Below, in pieces: positions 1-8,983 of a stretch of 64,000 nt of DNA (position 1 is the first letter of the stretch; each line of letters starts with the position of its first letter). The stretch covers positions 62,001 through 126,000 of the forward strand of contig NZ_AYTO01000009.1 in NCBI RefSeq assembly GCF_000507145.1. Direction: 5' to 3'. Under the pieces are notes generated by a model. The model was not told where the DNA came from. It saw nothing but the letters and a program-made list of their open reading frames with translations, and did not search any database. The DNA is from Bacillus tequilensis KCTC 13622. GTDB lineage: Bacteria > Bacillota > Bacilli > Bacillales > Bacillaceae. The position numbers were made by a program, and so were the translations under genes.

Positions 1-892
1 ATCTCGTTCTGACACTCGCGAGACCTGAAGGCCGCCATTGCAAAAAGAAAATAATACATGCAAACACGACAACCTTTGCAATCGTAGCGCTTGAGGAATA
101 CTCAACGAATGTGCTTAGCAAACCGACTGTTACCGCGCCGATTATGGTTCCTCTTAATTTTCCGATTCCGCCTAAGATGACGATCATGAAGGCGTCGACA
201 AGGTATGACGAGCCGAGAGTGGGCCCGATCGAACCAAGCAATGTGAGTGAACTACCCGCGATACCGGCCAGTCCGCTTCCGAGAGCGAAAGCCAATGTAT
301 CGGTTTTTCTCACAGATACGCCGAGACACGATGCCATGCCCCGGTTCAGCGTAACAGCCTGCATCCGCCGTCCCGCAGAGGTTTTAAATAGATAGAAACC
401 GAGCAGCGCCAGCGTAAAAAGAACGAGCGCCAAAATAAACAGCCTTTTATACGGGAAGGTAACGGAGAACAGCGTCACGCCTCCCGTCAGCCACTCAGGT
501 GACCTGACAGCAACATTCGGCGCGCCAAAAATCGATCTGGCCGCCTGCTGCAGAATCAAGCTCACCCCCCACGTCGCCAAAAGGCTGTCAAGCGGACGGT
601 CATACAGCCGCCTGACAATCACTTTTTCAATGACAATTCCAATAAGCGCCGCGACCGCAAACGCCATGATGATCGCAATGAAAAAGTAGTAAGAAAACAG
701 AGAAGCAGGCAAATAGCTTATAAACAGCTGCTGAACGACATACGTCGTGTAGGCTCCGGCCATAATCAGCTCACCGTGCGCCATATTAATCATGTTCATC
801 AAACCGAATGTAACAGCCAATCCAATCGCAATGAGAATCAAAATAGAGCCGAGGCTGATCCCGTTAAATAATTGAGTCACGATGACCGACAT
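1..892 (-). CDS. urtB: Urea ABC transporter permease UrtB (3' end outside window)
   Basis: Membrane permease of a high-affinity urea importer, of the branched-chain amino-acid (LivH-like) permease family. The protein starts MSVIVTQLFNGISLGSILIL and runs as successive hydrophobic helices; the text around the start (VTFGLMNMINMAHGELIM) is typical of LivH/UrtB. About 297 codons are present and the frame is open to position 1, so only a short C-terminal piece is missing. The start is an ATG at 892 preceded by a purine-rich GGGGGAGGGGCG site. It follows urtA by 31 bp on the same strand, so the two are co-transcribed. The assignment to urea rather than amino acids rests on the linked UrtA-type binding protein. 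Confidence 0.9.
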   Translation of the reverse strand, partial: MSVIVTQLFNGISLGSILILIAIGLAVTFGLMNMINMAHGELIMAGAYTTYVVQQLFISYLPASLFSYYFFIAIIMAFAVAALIGIVIEKVIVRRLYDRPLDSLLATWGVSLILQQAARSIFGAPNVAVRSPEWLTGGVTLFSVTFPYKRLFILALVLFTLALLGFYLFKTSAGRRMQAVTLNRGMASCLGVSVRKTDTLAFALGSGLAGIAGSSLTLLGSIGPTLGSSYLVDAFMIVILGGIGKLRGTIIGAVTVGLLSTFVEYSSSATIAKVVVFACIIFFLQWRPSGLASVRTR

Positions 893-923
893 GTTTCGCC
901 CCTCCCCCGAAAACGGCTTTGAT

Positions 924-2180
924 TTATTTAGATAACCCCTTTGCCCAGTTGTATGTTTTCAAATACGGATCAGGTTTTACGGGATCACCTGAGTTCCATA
1001 CTTCTTTAAACTGCCCATTTCCCGTGATTTGCCCGATTCTGACCGTTTTGTAAAGATGCTGTGTATCCCCGTCGATTTTCACTGTGCCGCCCGGAGCCTT
1101 GAATGCAATCCCGTCAGCCGCTTTCTTCACCTTATCAACATCAAAAGACTTCGCTTTTTTAACAGCCGCCGCCCAAAGGTAGACCGCATTATAGCCAGCT
1201 TCAATCGGATCGCTCGTCACCCGGCTCTCACCGTTCATTTTTTTATAATTTTTCACGAATGTTTGATTCTCGTTCGTATCGGTTGTCTGAAAATAATTCC
1301 ACACCGCATAATGTCCTGTTAGCACATCAGGACCGATGCCCCGAATTTCTTCTTCAGCGACACTTGCCGACATGACAGGCATATCGTCAGCCGATATCCC
1401 AGCATCTTTCAGCTGTTTGAAAAACGCCACGTTGCTGTCACCGTTTAATGTGTTAAAAATGACATCAGGCTGTTTTTCTTTGATTTTGCTGACGAGCGTA
1501 CTGTAATTTGTGTGGCCGAGCGGCGTATACTCTTCTCCGGCAATTTCTCCTCCGGCCGCTTTCACCTGCGCTTTAATGATGTTGTTAGCTGTTCTCGGGA
1601 ACACGTAATCTGATCCAATCAGAAAGAACTTTTTCCCTTTGTTTTTCAGCAGCCAATCGACAGCCGGCACAATTTGCTGATTCGTCGTTGCTCCGGTATA
1701 AAAAATGTTTGGTGATGACTCCATTCCTTCATACTGCACCGGATAGAAGAGCAGCCCATTGTTTTGCTCCACAACCGGAAGCATGGCTTTGCGGCTTGCT
1801 GATGTCCATCCGCCAAAAACGGCAGCAGCTTTGTCTTGCTGAAGCAGCTTTCTCATTTTTTCCGCATATGTAGGCCAGTCTGAAGCGCCGTCTTCCACGA
1901 TGGGTTCAAGCTTTTTGCCGAGAACTCCGCCTTTTTGGTTGATTTCTTGAATCGCCATTAACTCTGCATCATGGACAGATACCTCGCTGATCGCCATTGT
2001 TCCGCTTAACGAGTGAAGAATCCCGACCTTCACTGAATCCCCGCTTGTGTCGATATCAACAGTTTTTTTCGCACTCCCGCTGGCTTCCGACACTTTTTTC
2101 GGCCCAGTACATCCCGTCATCAAAACCATGATCAGAAACAATAAAAAAACGGCCTGTATTCCAACCCCTTTGTTTTTCAT
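924..2180 (-). CDS. urtA: Urea ABC transporter substrate-binding lipoprotein UrtA
   Basis: Extracytoplasmic solute-binding protein that delivers urea to the UrtBC permease. It has a lipoprotein signal peptide of about 24 residues ending in the lipobox LMTGC, so it should be anchored to the outer face of the membrane. The rest is a 418-residue type I periplasmic-binding fold of the LivJ/UrtA kind, with [15 protein letters not shown] near the N-terminus and [15 protein letters not shown] mid-protein, both characteristic of UrtA. First gene of the operon as seen here, with urtB directly downstream. A promoter and a TnrA/GlnR-like box lie just upstream. As I recall, strain 168 has no urt genes here; its ureABC genes occupy this side of csbD. 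Confidence 0.93.
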   Translation of the reverse strand: MKNKGVGIQAVFLLFLIMVLMTGCTGPKKVSEASGSAKKTVDIDTSGDSVKVGILHSLSGTMAISEVSVHDAELMAIQEINQKGGVLGKKLEPIVEDGASDWPTYAEKMRKLLQQDKAAAVFGGWTSASRKAMLPVVEQNNGLLFYPVQYEGMESSPNIFYTGATTNQQIVPAVDWLLKNKGKKFFLIGSDYVFPRTANNIIKAQVKAAGGEIAGEEYTPLGHTNYSTLVSKIKEKQPDVIFNTLNGDSNVAFFKQLKDAGISADDMPVMSASVAEEEIRGIGPDVLTGHYAVWNYFQTTDTNENQTFVKNYKKMNGESRVTSDPIEAGYNAVYLWAAAVKKAKSFDVDKVKKAADGIAFKAPGGTVKIDGDTQHLYKTVRIGQITGNGQFKEVWNSGDPVKPDPYLKTYNWAKGLSK

Positions 2181-2214
2181 TCAGAACCTCCCTTTTCCTG
2201 GTTTCACTAAGTGA

Positions 2215-2231
2215 TGTTATAAAAGTTGACA
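2215..2231 (-). promoter_or_regulatory. TnrA/GlnR-type nitrogen box upstream of urtA
   Basis: Read on the minus strand the 17-mer TGTCAACTTTTATAACA matches the TnrA/GlnR consensus TGTNANAWWWTMTNACA at all but one fixed position. It lies about 6-22 bp downstream of the likely transcription start, a position that suggests repression (for example by GlnR under nitrogen excess) more than TnrA activation. The site is seen; the regulator is inferred. Confidence 0.6.
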
Positions 2232-2243
2232 ACTTATGTCATT

Positions 2244-2271
2244 ATTATATAGAAGAGGTTCACTGATTCAA
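2244..2271 (-). promoter_or_regulatory. Sigma-A promoter for urtAB
   Basis: On the minus strand TTGAAT (2266-2271) and a perfect TATAAT (2244-2249) are separated by 16 bp, giving a start near 2237. A 5-bp inverted repeat, TGACA-N5-TGTCA (2228-2242), overlaps the start region. Confidence 0.6.
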
Positions 2272-2336
2272 AGAATATTTGAAAAATTTAGATACTTTAA
2301 CCAAATCGTTTATTCTTTTTGTTATATTTGGTTACA

Positions 2337-2372
2337 TCAAAAAAGGCAAGAAACATATCGTTTCCCGCCTCT
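2337..2372 (-). terminator. Intrinsic terminator of csbD
   Basis: An 11-bp stem (2344-2354 with 2360-2370, two G-U pairs in the minus-strand RNA) is followed by six U. It lies 10 bp beyond the csbD stop. Confidence 0.85.
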
Positions 2373-2381
2373 TTCGTATGA

Positions 2382-2570
2382 TTACTCTTTATTTGTGAAT
2401 GAATCCTTTGCTTTTCCAATATCCTTTTGGATTTCGCCTTTCGCCTTATCTTTTTTTCCTTCAGCCTGCATGTCCGCTTTATCGGTCACCTCTCCGACTT
2501 TATCCTTCGCTTCTCCTTTGGCTTTATTTAAGCCGCCTTTCATTTTATCTTTTAAACTATCGTTACCCAT
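2382..2570 (-). CDS. csbD: CsbD family stress protein
   Basis: Small (62 aa), hydrophilic, lysine- and glutamate-rich protein of the CsbD/YjbJ family, a general-stress protein of unknown biochemical role. Sequence features include the repeated amphipathic KAKGEAKDKVGEVTDKADMQ-type segments and no membrane helix. The RBS GGGAGAG precedes the ATG at good spacing. A sigma-B-like promoter upstream fits the family's known induction by general stress. Same position as csbD (ywmG) in B. subtilis, next to ywmF. Confidence 0.92.
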   Translation of the reverse strand: MGNDSLKDKMKGGLNKAKGEAKDKVGEVTDKADMQAEGKKDKAKGEIQKDIGKAKDSFTNKE

Positions 2571-2607
2571 GTTGATTCTCTCCCTTCAGTTTATGTGTAC
2601 TTGTTAC

Positions 2608-2632
2608 CTTCCCGATCTGAGGGACGATAAAC
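2608..2632 (-). promoter_or_regulatory. Sigma-B-type promoter of csbD
   Basis: GTTTAT (2627-2632), a 13-bp spacer and GGGAAG (2608-2613) on the minus strand resemble the sigma-B consensus GTTTAA-N12-15-GGGTAT. csbD is a known sigma-B gene in B. subtilis. Confidence 0.6.
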
Positions 2633-2641
2633 ATTTGGATG

Positions 2642-3121
2642 TTATTTATCGATTTCGTAGCGCTCTCCGTAGCGGAGCATCTTGTAAATCGCAAGTCCGT
2701 CTGATGACTTTTTCTCAGAATATCGAACCGGCAGCAAGGCGAAAAATACATAATACGTAGAAAAATAGACAAACTGATAAAAAAACATATTCGGCTTTAA
2801 TACACTGTGTGTAATCAGAAAATTGACCGCAAAAATCGTGATAAGGTTAAACAGGCTGCCCCCGGCATACACGAGTGCACGCGAGAACCGATTGTCGGTT
2901 TTCAGCTCACCAAATCTGCAAAAGGAATCTATGAAATAGATCGCTCTGACCCGTATCACCCCGATCTTGAACAGCGTTTTGCCCATTCCAATATCCAATG
3001 ATCCTTTTCCGCCAAAAATCAAGGCCATAAAGCTGTGCCCTGAAACATGTATAATCTGTACAAGCGGCAGAACAATGAGGAAAGACCAGAGAAACTTCAC
3101 CATATCATTGAAACCAAACAT
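2642..3121 (-). CDS. ywmF: YwmF membrane protein with a site-2-protease-like fold but no catalytic Glu
   Basis: 159-residue protein with about four hydrophobic segments. Near residue 25 it reads IIHVSGHSFMALIFGG, which has the layout of the M50 (site-2 protease) HExxH helix with Ser where the catalytic Glu should be. Further on, YAGGSLFNLITIF resembles the second M50 motif region (AGPLAN-like). I infer a degenerate M50-type membrane protein unlikely to be a protease; its function is unknown. The start is the ATG at 3121, preceded by GAGGGGG, rather than an in-frame start 39 bp upstream. It lies between rapB and csbD, all on the minus strand. Confidence 0.8.
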   Translation of the reverse strand: MFGFNDMVKFLWSFLIVLPLVQIIHVSGHSFMALIFGGKGSLDIGMGKTLFKIGVIRVRAIYFIDSFCRFGELKTDNRFSRALVYAGGSLFNLITIFAVNFLITHSVLKPNMFFYQFVYFSTYYVFFALLPVRYSEKKSSDGLAIYKMLRYGERYEIDK

Positions 3122-3244
3122 CGAATTCCCCCTCATGCGTGCATATCTGCATCCCAACACGGCTTGTGTTCAAAAACAGCGCTGTAGCGATTTTTCCTGT
3201 TCTCCCCGAAATTAAACGTTTCGATGCTCTCTTTTTTCTCATAT

Positions 3245-3272
3245 AAAAAAACCATCTGGCAGCAGATGGTTT
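3245..3272 (-). terminator. Intrinsic terminator of rapB
   Basis: Perfect 10-bp stem AAACCATCTG / CAGATGGTTT with a 4-nt loop, then a U run, 5 bp after the rapB stop. It leaves no room for a downstream phr gene. Confidence 0.9.
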
Positions 3273-3276
3273 CGCC

Positions 3277-4482
<1,206 letters not shown>

Positions 4483-4557
4483 TTACAATGATCCCTTCCT
4501 TATGCCTATCTTTATATATTTCGGTATTTACAAGTATTTTTTGCACATTGATTTCTA

Positions 4558-4594
4558 TAAAAAAGGCTTACCGGACTGCGCCGATAAGCCTTTT
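4558..4594 (-). terminator. Intrinsic terminator of moaA
   Basis: Stem of about 13 bp (4562-4574 with 4581-4593) followed by six U on the minus strand, 9 bp past the moaA stop. Confidence 0.88.
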
Positions 4595-4602
4595 ACTTCA
4601 TA

Positions 4603-5628
4603 TTAACCGCCAATATAAGACATTTCTACTTTCTTTTTGTCTGATGCTTTTGATAGAGTGCGATCGACTGAATACTGATCGATCCGATTTTTCCATACAG
4701 TGCCGATCATCTCCGACAATTCGTCATCGCTTAATTCCTGCCGAACCGGCCCTCTGAGGTCAAATCCGCTTGAAGCGAATAAGCAGGTGAACAGCTCGCC
4801 TCTCGCGGAAAGACGGGCTCTGTTGCACGATCCGCAGAACGCATCGGATACAGATGATATGACGCCGATTTCCCCGGATCCGTCCAAGTAGCGGAATCGG
4901 GAAGCCACTTCACCGTGATAATTTGGCGCTATCGGTTCAACCGGCATGTGTTCATTGATTAAATCAATGATTTCCGCCTTTGTCATGACATCCTTCTTTT
5001 CCCATTGGTTGGTATTGCCCACGTCCATAAATTCAATGAATCTCAGAATATGCCCTTTTTCTTTAAAATAACGGGCCATAGGCAGAATATCTTTTTCGTT
5101 GAGGCCCTTTTGGACGACCATGTTGATTTTAACACCTAGCCCCGCTTGCTTCGCCGCCTCAATGCCTTCCAGCACCTTGCTGACAGAAACCCCGCGCCCG
5201 TTTATTTTTTTAAATCGCTCGTCCTCTAACGAATCAAGGCTGATCGTAACCCTTTTCAGCCCTGCTTCCTTGAGTCTCTCCGCATAAACAGGCAGCAGTG
5301 ATCCGTTTGTCGTCATGGCAATATCTCGGACACCCGGAATGCGGGCCAGTTTTTTGATTAACTCGGGCATATCCTTTCTCATGAGGGGCTCTCCGCCGGT
5401 TAAGCGGATTTTTTCAACGCCGAACCTTGTGACAAACAGCGTCGCAAGCCGTTCCAGCTCCTCAAATGAAAGCAGCTCCTCTTTTTTTAAAAAAGGATAA
5501 TCCGGACCGAATAATTCAGCGGGCATACAATACGTGCATCGGAAGTTGCAGCGGTCTGTAACAGAAATGCGAAGGTCTCTCAGCGGTCTGTTCCTTTTAT
5601 CCAACATCTGACGCGATTCTGTAATCAT
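4603..5628 (-). CDS. moaA: GTP 3',8-cyclase MoaA (molybdenum cofactor)
   Basis: Radical-SAM enzyme that starts molybdopterin synthesis by converting GTP to 3',8-cyclo-7,8-dihydro-GTP. The SAM cluster motif CNFRCTYC (CX3CX2C) is at residues 27-34, followed by the GGEPL motif near residue 80. A second cluster site [20 protein letters not shown] (CX2CX13C) lies at about 260-280, as expected for MoaA. 341 aa, normal length. It is 15 bp downstream of fdhD and co-transcribed; both serve Mo enzymes such as formate dehydrogenase and the nitrate reductase at the other end of the window. Confidence 0.95.
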   Translation of the reverse strand: MITESRQMLDKRNRPLRDLRISVTDRCNFRCTYCMPAELFGPDYPFLKKEELLSFEELERLATLFVTRFGVEKIRLTGGEPLMRKDMPELIKKLARIPGVRDIAMTTNGSLLPVYAERLKEAGLKRVTISLDSLEDERFKKINGRGVSVSKVLEGIEAAKQAGLGVKINMVVQKGLNEKDILPMARYFKEKGHILRFIEFMDVGNTNQWEKKDVMTKAEIIDLINEHMPVEPIAPNYHGEVASRFRYLDGSGEIGVISSVSDAFCGSCNRARLSARGELFTCLFASSGFDLRGPVRQELSDDELSEMIGTVWKNRIDQYSVDRTLSKASDKKKVEMSYIGG

Positions 5629-5643
5629 AGCTACAGCCCCTTC

Positions 5644-6432
5644 CTATCCCCCGATTCTCTCAGGGTGTGTATATACATTAAATGATTCGTTTCGGACAAA
5701 CCCGATCGCTGTGATATTTAATTCTTCCGCCATTTGAACGGCAAGCTCCGTCGGGGCCGATTTGGAAATCACAATCGACACGCCGATTTTTGCCGCTTTT
5801 AACAGGACCTCTGATGAAATTCTGCCGCTGAACACAATCAGTTTGTCACGGACGGACATTCCGTTCAGAAGGCAGTGTCCGTATAATTTATCAAGCGCGT
5901 TGTGCCGGCCGATATCTGTTCGCATTAACAGCAGTTTCTCTGTATCGCAAAGCGCCGCATTATGGACGCCTCCCGTATCCTGAAACGTCTCGCTCCTATG
6001 TTGCATCTCTTTCATAAGCGACATACACGCTTCAGGCGATATATTGATGTGGCTGACAGCCGTTTTAGCGGTTTTGACATCCTGCTGAAAATAAAAATGA
6101 CGGCCCTTTCCGCAGCATGAACCGATCACCCGTTTCGTATAATCCTTTTGATCCAATGTCTCAGGATGAACGAGATCGACATAAACAAAACCGAGACTTT
6201 CATCTATTGTAAACCTTTTAATCTCTTTTTGAAATCGTATAACACCCTCTGATGCGAGAAATCCGATGACAAGCTCTTTGATATGCTCAGGCGTACAAAC
6301 AAGCGTCACAAATTCACTCCCGTTCAGTATCACTGTCAAAGGGTATTCCGTCACCATCCGGTCTTCTATTTTGCTGACTTCCCCTTTTTCATAGCGCCAT
6401 ACATCCCTGACCGCAGTTACTTTATCGTTCAA
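5644..6432 (-). CDS. fdhD: Formate dehydrogenase accessory sulfurtransferase FdhD
   Basis: 262-aa FdhD, which passes sulfur from a cysteine desulfurase to the molybdenum cofactor and so activates formate dehydrogenase. The cysteine motif GSCCGKG (about 130) marks the catalytic loop; TDIGRHNALDKLYG and VFSGRISSEVLLKAAKIG are conserved FdhD blocks. Translation starts at a TTG (6432) with GGAGGGG upstream. First gene of fdhD-moaA. An intrinsic terminator and a hairpin-rich region lie immediately upstream. Confidence 0.94.
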   Translation of the reverse strand: MNDKVTAVRDVWRYEKGEVSKIEDRMVTEYPLTVILNGSEFVTLVCTPEHIKELVIGFLASEGVIRFQKEIKRFTIDESLGFVYVDLVHPETLDQKDYTKRVIGSCCGKGRHFYFQQDVKTAKTAVSHINISPEACMSLMKEMQHRSETFQDTGGVHNAALCDTEKLLLMRTDIGRHNALDKLYGHCLLNGMSVRDKLIVFSGRISSEVLLKAAKIGVSIVISKSAPTELAVQMAEELNITAIGFVRNESFNVYTHPERIGG

Positions 6433-6504
6433 CGTCTCTTCCCCTCCGCAATGTTCCTACCTTTATATTTTTTCACACTCCTCAGATTTTGTCGAATTCT
6501 GAGA

Positions 6505-6534
6505 CATAAAAAAGCCCCTCTATTAAAGGGCTTT
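6505..6534 (-). terminator. Intrinsic terminator between ywmE and fdhD
   Basis: Minus-strand stem AAAGCCC / GGGCTTT (6528-6534 with 6511-6517) with a 10-nt loop, then six U. It is 73 bp upstream of the fdhD start and at the end of the hairpin-rich region 6545-6673, so it ends either the ywmE transcript or a separate short RNA. Confidence 0.8.
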
Positions 6535-6544
6535 CACAGGACAT

Positions 6545-6673
6545 GATAGCGGCGGTGTTTAGGCAGGACAACGCCTAAGCATTTAGCCGCAATCCTTCCT
6601 TTTATAACAGATGCATTGTCAGCGAGCGCGAGGATTGCCGACACGCTGAGAGCCCTCTGTATAAAGGGCTCTA
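6545..6673 (-). other. Hairpin-rich non-coding region upstream of fdhD
   Basis: Three successive stems in the minus-strand RNA. P0 pairs 6666-6672 with 6649-6655 (7 bp, overlapping the ywmE stop). P1 pairs 6637-6643 with 6617-6623 (7 bp, one G-U). The third is a nested pair: outer GCGGC/GCCGC (6586-6590 with 6549-6553) around inner TTAGGC/GCCTAA (6573-6578 with 6559-6564), with an internal loop. An intrinsic terminator follows 15 nt later. The same stretch is also open in one frame for about 50 codons without an ATG or RBS, so a protein remnant cannot be ruled out. It matches no riboswitch class I recognise. Confidence 0.45.
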
Positions 6674-6832
6674 TGTTTGATTATGCTGATTTTTTTTCAG
6701 GATCACAAACAGGACAATAGCTGCGATCAAAGTGAGCATGCTGACAAAAAAGAAGGCTGCCAGCTTTAGAAAAACACCGAGCAATATGAATGCCACGGCG
6801 GCAATAAGAAAAATCAATCCTAATAATTTCAT
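6671..6832 (-). CDS. ywmE: YwmE small membrane protein
   Basis: 53-residue protein MKLLGLIFLIAAVAF... that is almost entirely two hydrophobic helices (about 3-25 and 27-45) with a basic, polar tail (KKNQHNQT). The RBS AAAAAGGGGTTGGAT precedes the ATG at 6832. Length and position between fdhD and ywmC match B. subtilis ywmE. Function unknown. Confidence 0.8.
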   Translation of the reverse strand: MKLLGLIFLIAAVAFILLGVFLKLAAFFFVSMLTLIAAIVLFVILKKNQHNQT

Positions 6833-6887
6833 ATATCCAACCCCTTTTTAAGGGTATCATTCCCGCCCAAGCTGATTTTAAACCAAT

Positions 6888-6912
6888 GAAAAAAGGCGCC
6901 TGGGGAGCGCCT
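6888..6912 (-). terminator. Intrinsic terminator of ywmC
   Basis: Minus-strand stem AGGCGC / GCGCCT with a 7-nt loop and a run of U, 17 bp past the ywmC stop. Confidence 0.85.
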
Positions 6913-6928
6913 AAAGCGTTTAGATTCT

Positions 6929-7603
6929 TTACTCGGCAAATTTTTGTGCTTCTTTTTCCCAAGCCTGTTCAAACTCATCTGCGCTGTTTACTGAAATATA
7001 TTCTCCGCCTCCAGCAACAGCCGCTTGTTTCATCTCTTCATTTCCTTTGACATCAAAGTTGAAGCCAATGATGTTTACAATGGTCTCCACATTCGATTCA
7101 CGGAGCTTTTCAATTTCCGCCGCAGGGTCTCCGCCGCACGTTTCTTCACCGTCAGTGATTAAATACACCACGTTTTTACCGTTTGCGTCAAATGCTTCAA
7201 ATTCTTTTCTTGTATCTGCAAGTGCTTTGGCAATCGGTGTCCAGCCGGTCGGCTTGATATCACTCAATGAATTGTCAAACAGCGCTCCTTCATATGGATG
7301 AAGGGCGTAAATGGTTTCCGTTGTGCTGCACGAAAGAGCTTTTCCGGACAGTTTATTGTTTCCAGCATGCCCGAAAACGCGAAGCATGAGATTTGTATCC
7401 TTCGGAAGCAGCTCGGCAAAAGACTTTACTGATTTTTTGGCTATGTCTATTTTGCGCTCTCCCCCTGTTTTTTGAACCATGCTACCGCTTCCGTCAAACA
7501 AAACAGCTACATTTGTATCAGCCTGTTTCCCAGCAGCAAAAGACGGGGACGCAAAAGAGACAGTCAGCAATCCAATGATACATACAGCCAGACATTTTTT
7601 CAT
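6929..7603 (-). CDS. ywmC: YwmC secreted von Willebrand factor A domain protein
   Basis: 224 aa with a Sec signal peptide (MKKCLAVCIIGLLTVSFASPSFAAG, cleavage likely after SFA). A vWA domain fills the rest. The metal-binding MIDAS motif DxSxS is intact (VLFDGSGSM, about 35-43), and the downstream Thr and Asp of the site are plausible in PTGWTPIAKAL and LITDGEETCGGDP. The domain normally binds a divalent metal and a protein partner; the partner is unknown. It is a close paralogue of ywmD immediately upstream, but each gene has its own terminator. Confidence 0.85.
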   Translation of the reverse strand: MKKCLAVCIIGLLTVSFASPSFAAGKQADTNVAVLFDGSGSMVQKTGGERKIDIAKKSVKSFAELLPKDTNLMLRVFGHAGNNKLSGKALSCSTTETIYALHPYEGALFDNSLSDIKPTGWTPIAKALADTRKEFEAFDANGKNVVYLITDGEETCGGDPAAEIEKLRESNVETIVNIIGFNFDVKGNEEMKQAAVAGGGEYISVNSADEFEQAWEKEAQKFAE

Positions 7604-7923
7604 ACCTTACTTCCTTTCTTTATCAAATTTTCCAACAATACGTTGGATTCTTCTCTATGCTAGAATATGAAAAGACAAAAAGATATAGGGCAAGCTGCCT
7701 TTTGTGCGCTTTCACCCTCTGTCCAAAATCGATTGAAATACCGATGATTTTTAGACTTTTCCGCCCAGAAAGCGTACACAGATTGTGTGCCATTCATTCT
7801 TTTTTCGCCTTGATTATGACAGGGAAGCGGAAATCTGCTACTATGCGACAGGCAGACAGCTAATTGGTTTTGAAGTTTTTGTTACATACAAAAAAGAGGC
7901 TGACCGCTGGCAGCCTCTTTTTC
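7604..7923. other. Intergenic region between ywmD and ywmC
   Basis: About 320 bp with the ywmD terminator at its right end and the ywmC RBS (GAAAGGAAG) at its left. I see no convincing open frame and only weak candidate promoter elements. Confidence 0.5.
7888..7921 (-). terminator. Intrinsic terminator of ywmD
   Basis: Minus-strand stem AAAGAGGCTG / CAGCCTCTTT (one mismatch allowed) followed by six U, 3 bp past the ywmD stop. Confidence 0.88.
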
Positions 7924-8607
7924 TTATTTAGATAGCATCAGGGATTGCTGCGTGAAAATTTTCTCAACATCTTTTTGAGTATAAGCCGGGAAGTATTCAC
8001 CGCCGCCTACTTTCGCAATCGCGTTCAGCTGGCCTTTGTATCCCTCTTTATAATCAAAACCGATCACATTCACAGTAATATTATCTTTTTGCAGTTCTTT
8101 TGCTGTTTTAATCGGATTTCCTCCGCACGTTTCCTCACCGTCTGTCAGCAGATACACCACTTTTTCTCCTTTTGCATCAAGCTGGTCAAAAGAAGACTTC
8201 GCCTCATTCAGCGCTTTGGCAATTGGCGTCCAGCCAGTCGGCCCAATTGTATTGAGAGAATTGAGAAAGCTTTGCTCGTTAAAACTTTGGAAACCGTATA
8301 CGTTGCGGATAGCTTCACAGGACTGAACTTTTCCGGAGTTTTTATTGTTTCCTTCTGAACCAAACACACTCATTTTCACCTGAGTTCCTTCCGGCAGTGA
8401 GCTTGCAAACTTAGAAATTTCTTTTTTAGCGGAATTAAATTTAGAGACACCGTCTATTCTTTTCGCCATACTTCCGCTGGCATCAAGCAAGACTGCCACG
8501 TTTGCCGGAGCTTCAGACTCTGTTTCTTTCTTTTCAGCCGCAAAAGCAGGTGAAGTTAATCCAAATAGCAAGCCTGTCATCATGATCAGTGAAAATCTTT
8601 TCTTCAT
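7924..8607 (-). CDS. ywmD: YwmD secreted von Willebrand factor A domain protein
   Basis: 227 aa, signal peptide (MKKRFSLIMMTGLLFGLTSPAFA) then one vWA domain with an intact MIDAS DxSxS (VLLDASGSM). Blocks shared almost word for word with YwmC are PTGWTPIAKAL and YLLTDGEETCGGNP, including two Cys (one in VQSCEAIRN, one in EETCGG) that probably form a disulfide outside the cell. The pair therefore arose by tandem duplication. RBS AAAGGGG upstream of the ATG. A perfect 18-bp palindrome lies 37-54 bp upstream of the start. Confidence 0.85.
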   Translation of the reverse strand: MKKRFSLIMMTGLLFGLTSPAFAAEKKETESEAPANVAVLLDASGSMAKRIDGVSKFNSAKKEISKFASSLPEGTQVKMSVFGSEGNNKNSGKVQSCEAIRNVYGFQSFNEQSFLNSLNTIGPTGWTPIAKALNEAKSSFDQLDAKGEKVVYLLTDGEETCGGNPIKTAKELQKDNITVNVIGFDYKEGYKGQLNAIAKVGGGEYFPAYTQKDVEKIFTQQSLMLSK

Positions 8608-8643
8608 GTTCGTACCCCTTTACAATTTGGTTTCTGCGTACAG

Positions 8644-8661
8644 ATGTTCAACGCTGAACAT
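8644..8661. promoter_or_regulatory. Perfect palindrome in the ywmD upstream region
   Basis: ATGTTCA-N4-TGAACAT, a perfect 7-bp inverted repeat 37-54 bp upstream of the ywmD start. It could be an operator or a leader hairpin. It resembles a LexA box only partly (the GAAC/GTTC halves face the wrong way for the B. subtilis consensus), so no regulator is assigned. Confidence 0.45.
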
Positions 8662-8954
8662 AACTTATCGTAATCGACAAAAACAGAGAAATAAATAGGG
8701 CGGGCTTCCTCATTGCCGTTGTTTACTTTTGCATAGAAACCTTTATTTTTATTAGTGATTTCCACCTAACCCCGCTATAAAAAAAGAAGATTGCCGGCCT
8801 TTCGGCTTTCGTTATATGAGTCTGCCGAAGTCTGTTGATAAATGTGGATTACTTTACCACAGGAAAAAGGGATCTATTCCCTTTGTATCATAAAGACTGC
8901 CAGGAGCCTATCTGAGCGTTTTCAACTGTTCTTAGACCAAAGATATGCAAAACA

Positions 8955-8980
8955 GAAAAAGACGCTCCATTGAGCGTCCT
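8955..8980 (-). terminator. Intrinsic terminator of spoIID
   Basis: Minus-strand stem GACGCTC / GAGCGTC, 4-nt loop, then a U run, 4 bp beyond the spoIID stop. Confidence 0.88.
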
Positions 8981-8983
8981 TGA

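Larger units (their letters stand above)
8608..8983. other. Intergenic region between spoIID and ywmD
   Basis: About 375 bp. It holds the spoIID terminator (8955-8980), a second minus-strand hairpin with a U run (8860-8884, AAAGGGA/TCCCTTT), a weaker hairpin near 8776-8806, and the 18-bp palindrome near ywmD. No open frame with an RBS was found. Confidence 0.55.

Noticed and set aside
6545-6673. Molybdenum-cofactor riboswitch
   Set aside because: The helices do not resemble the published Moco motif and the terminator may belong to ywmE; kept only as an unassigned structured region.
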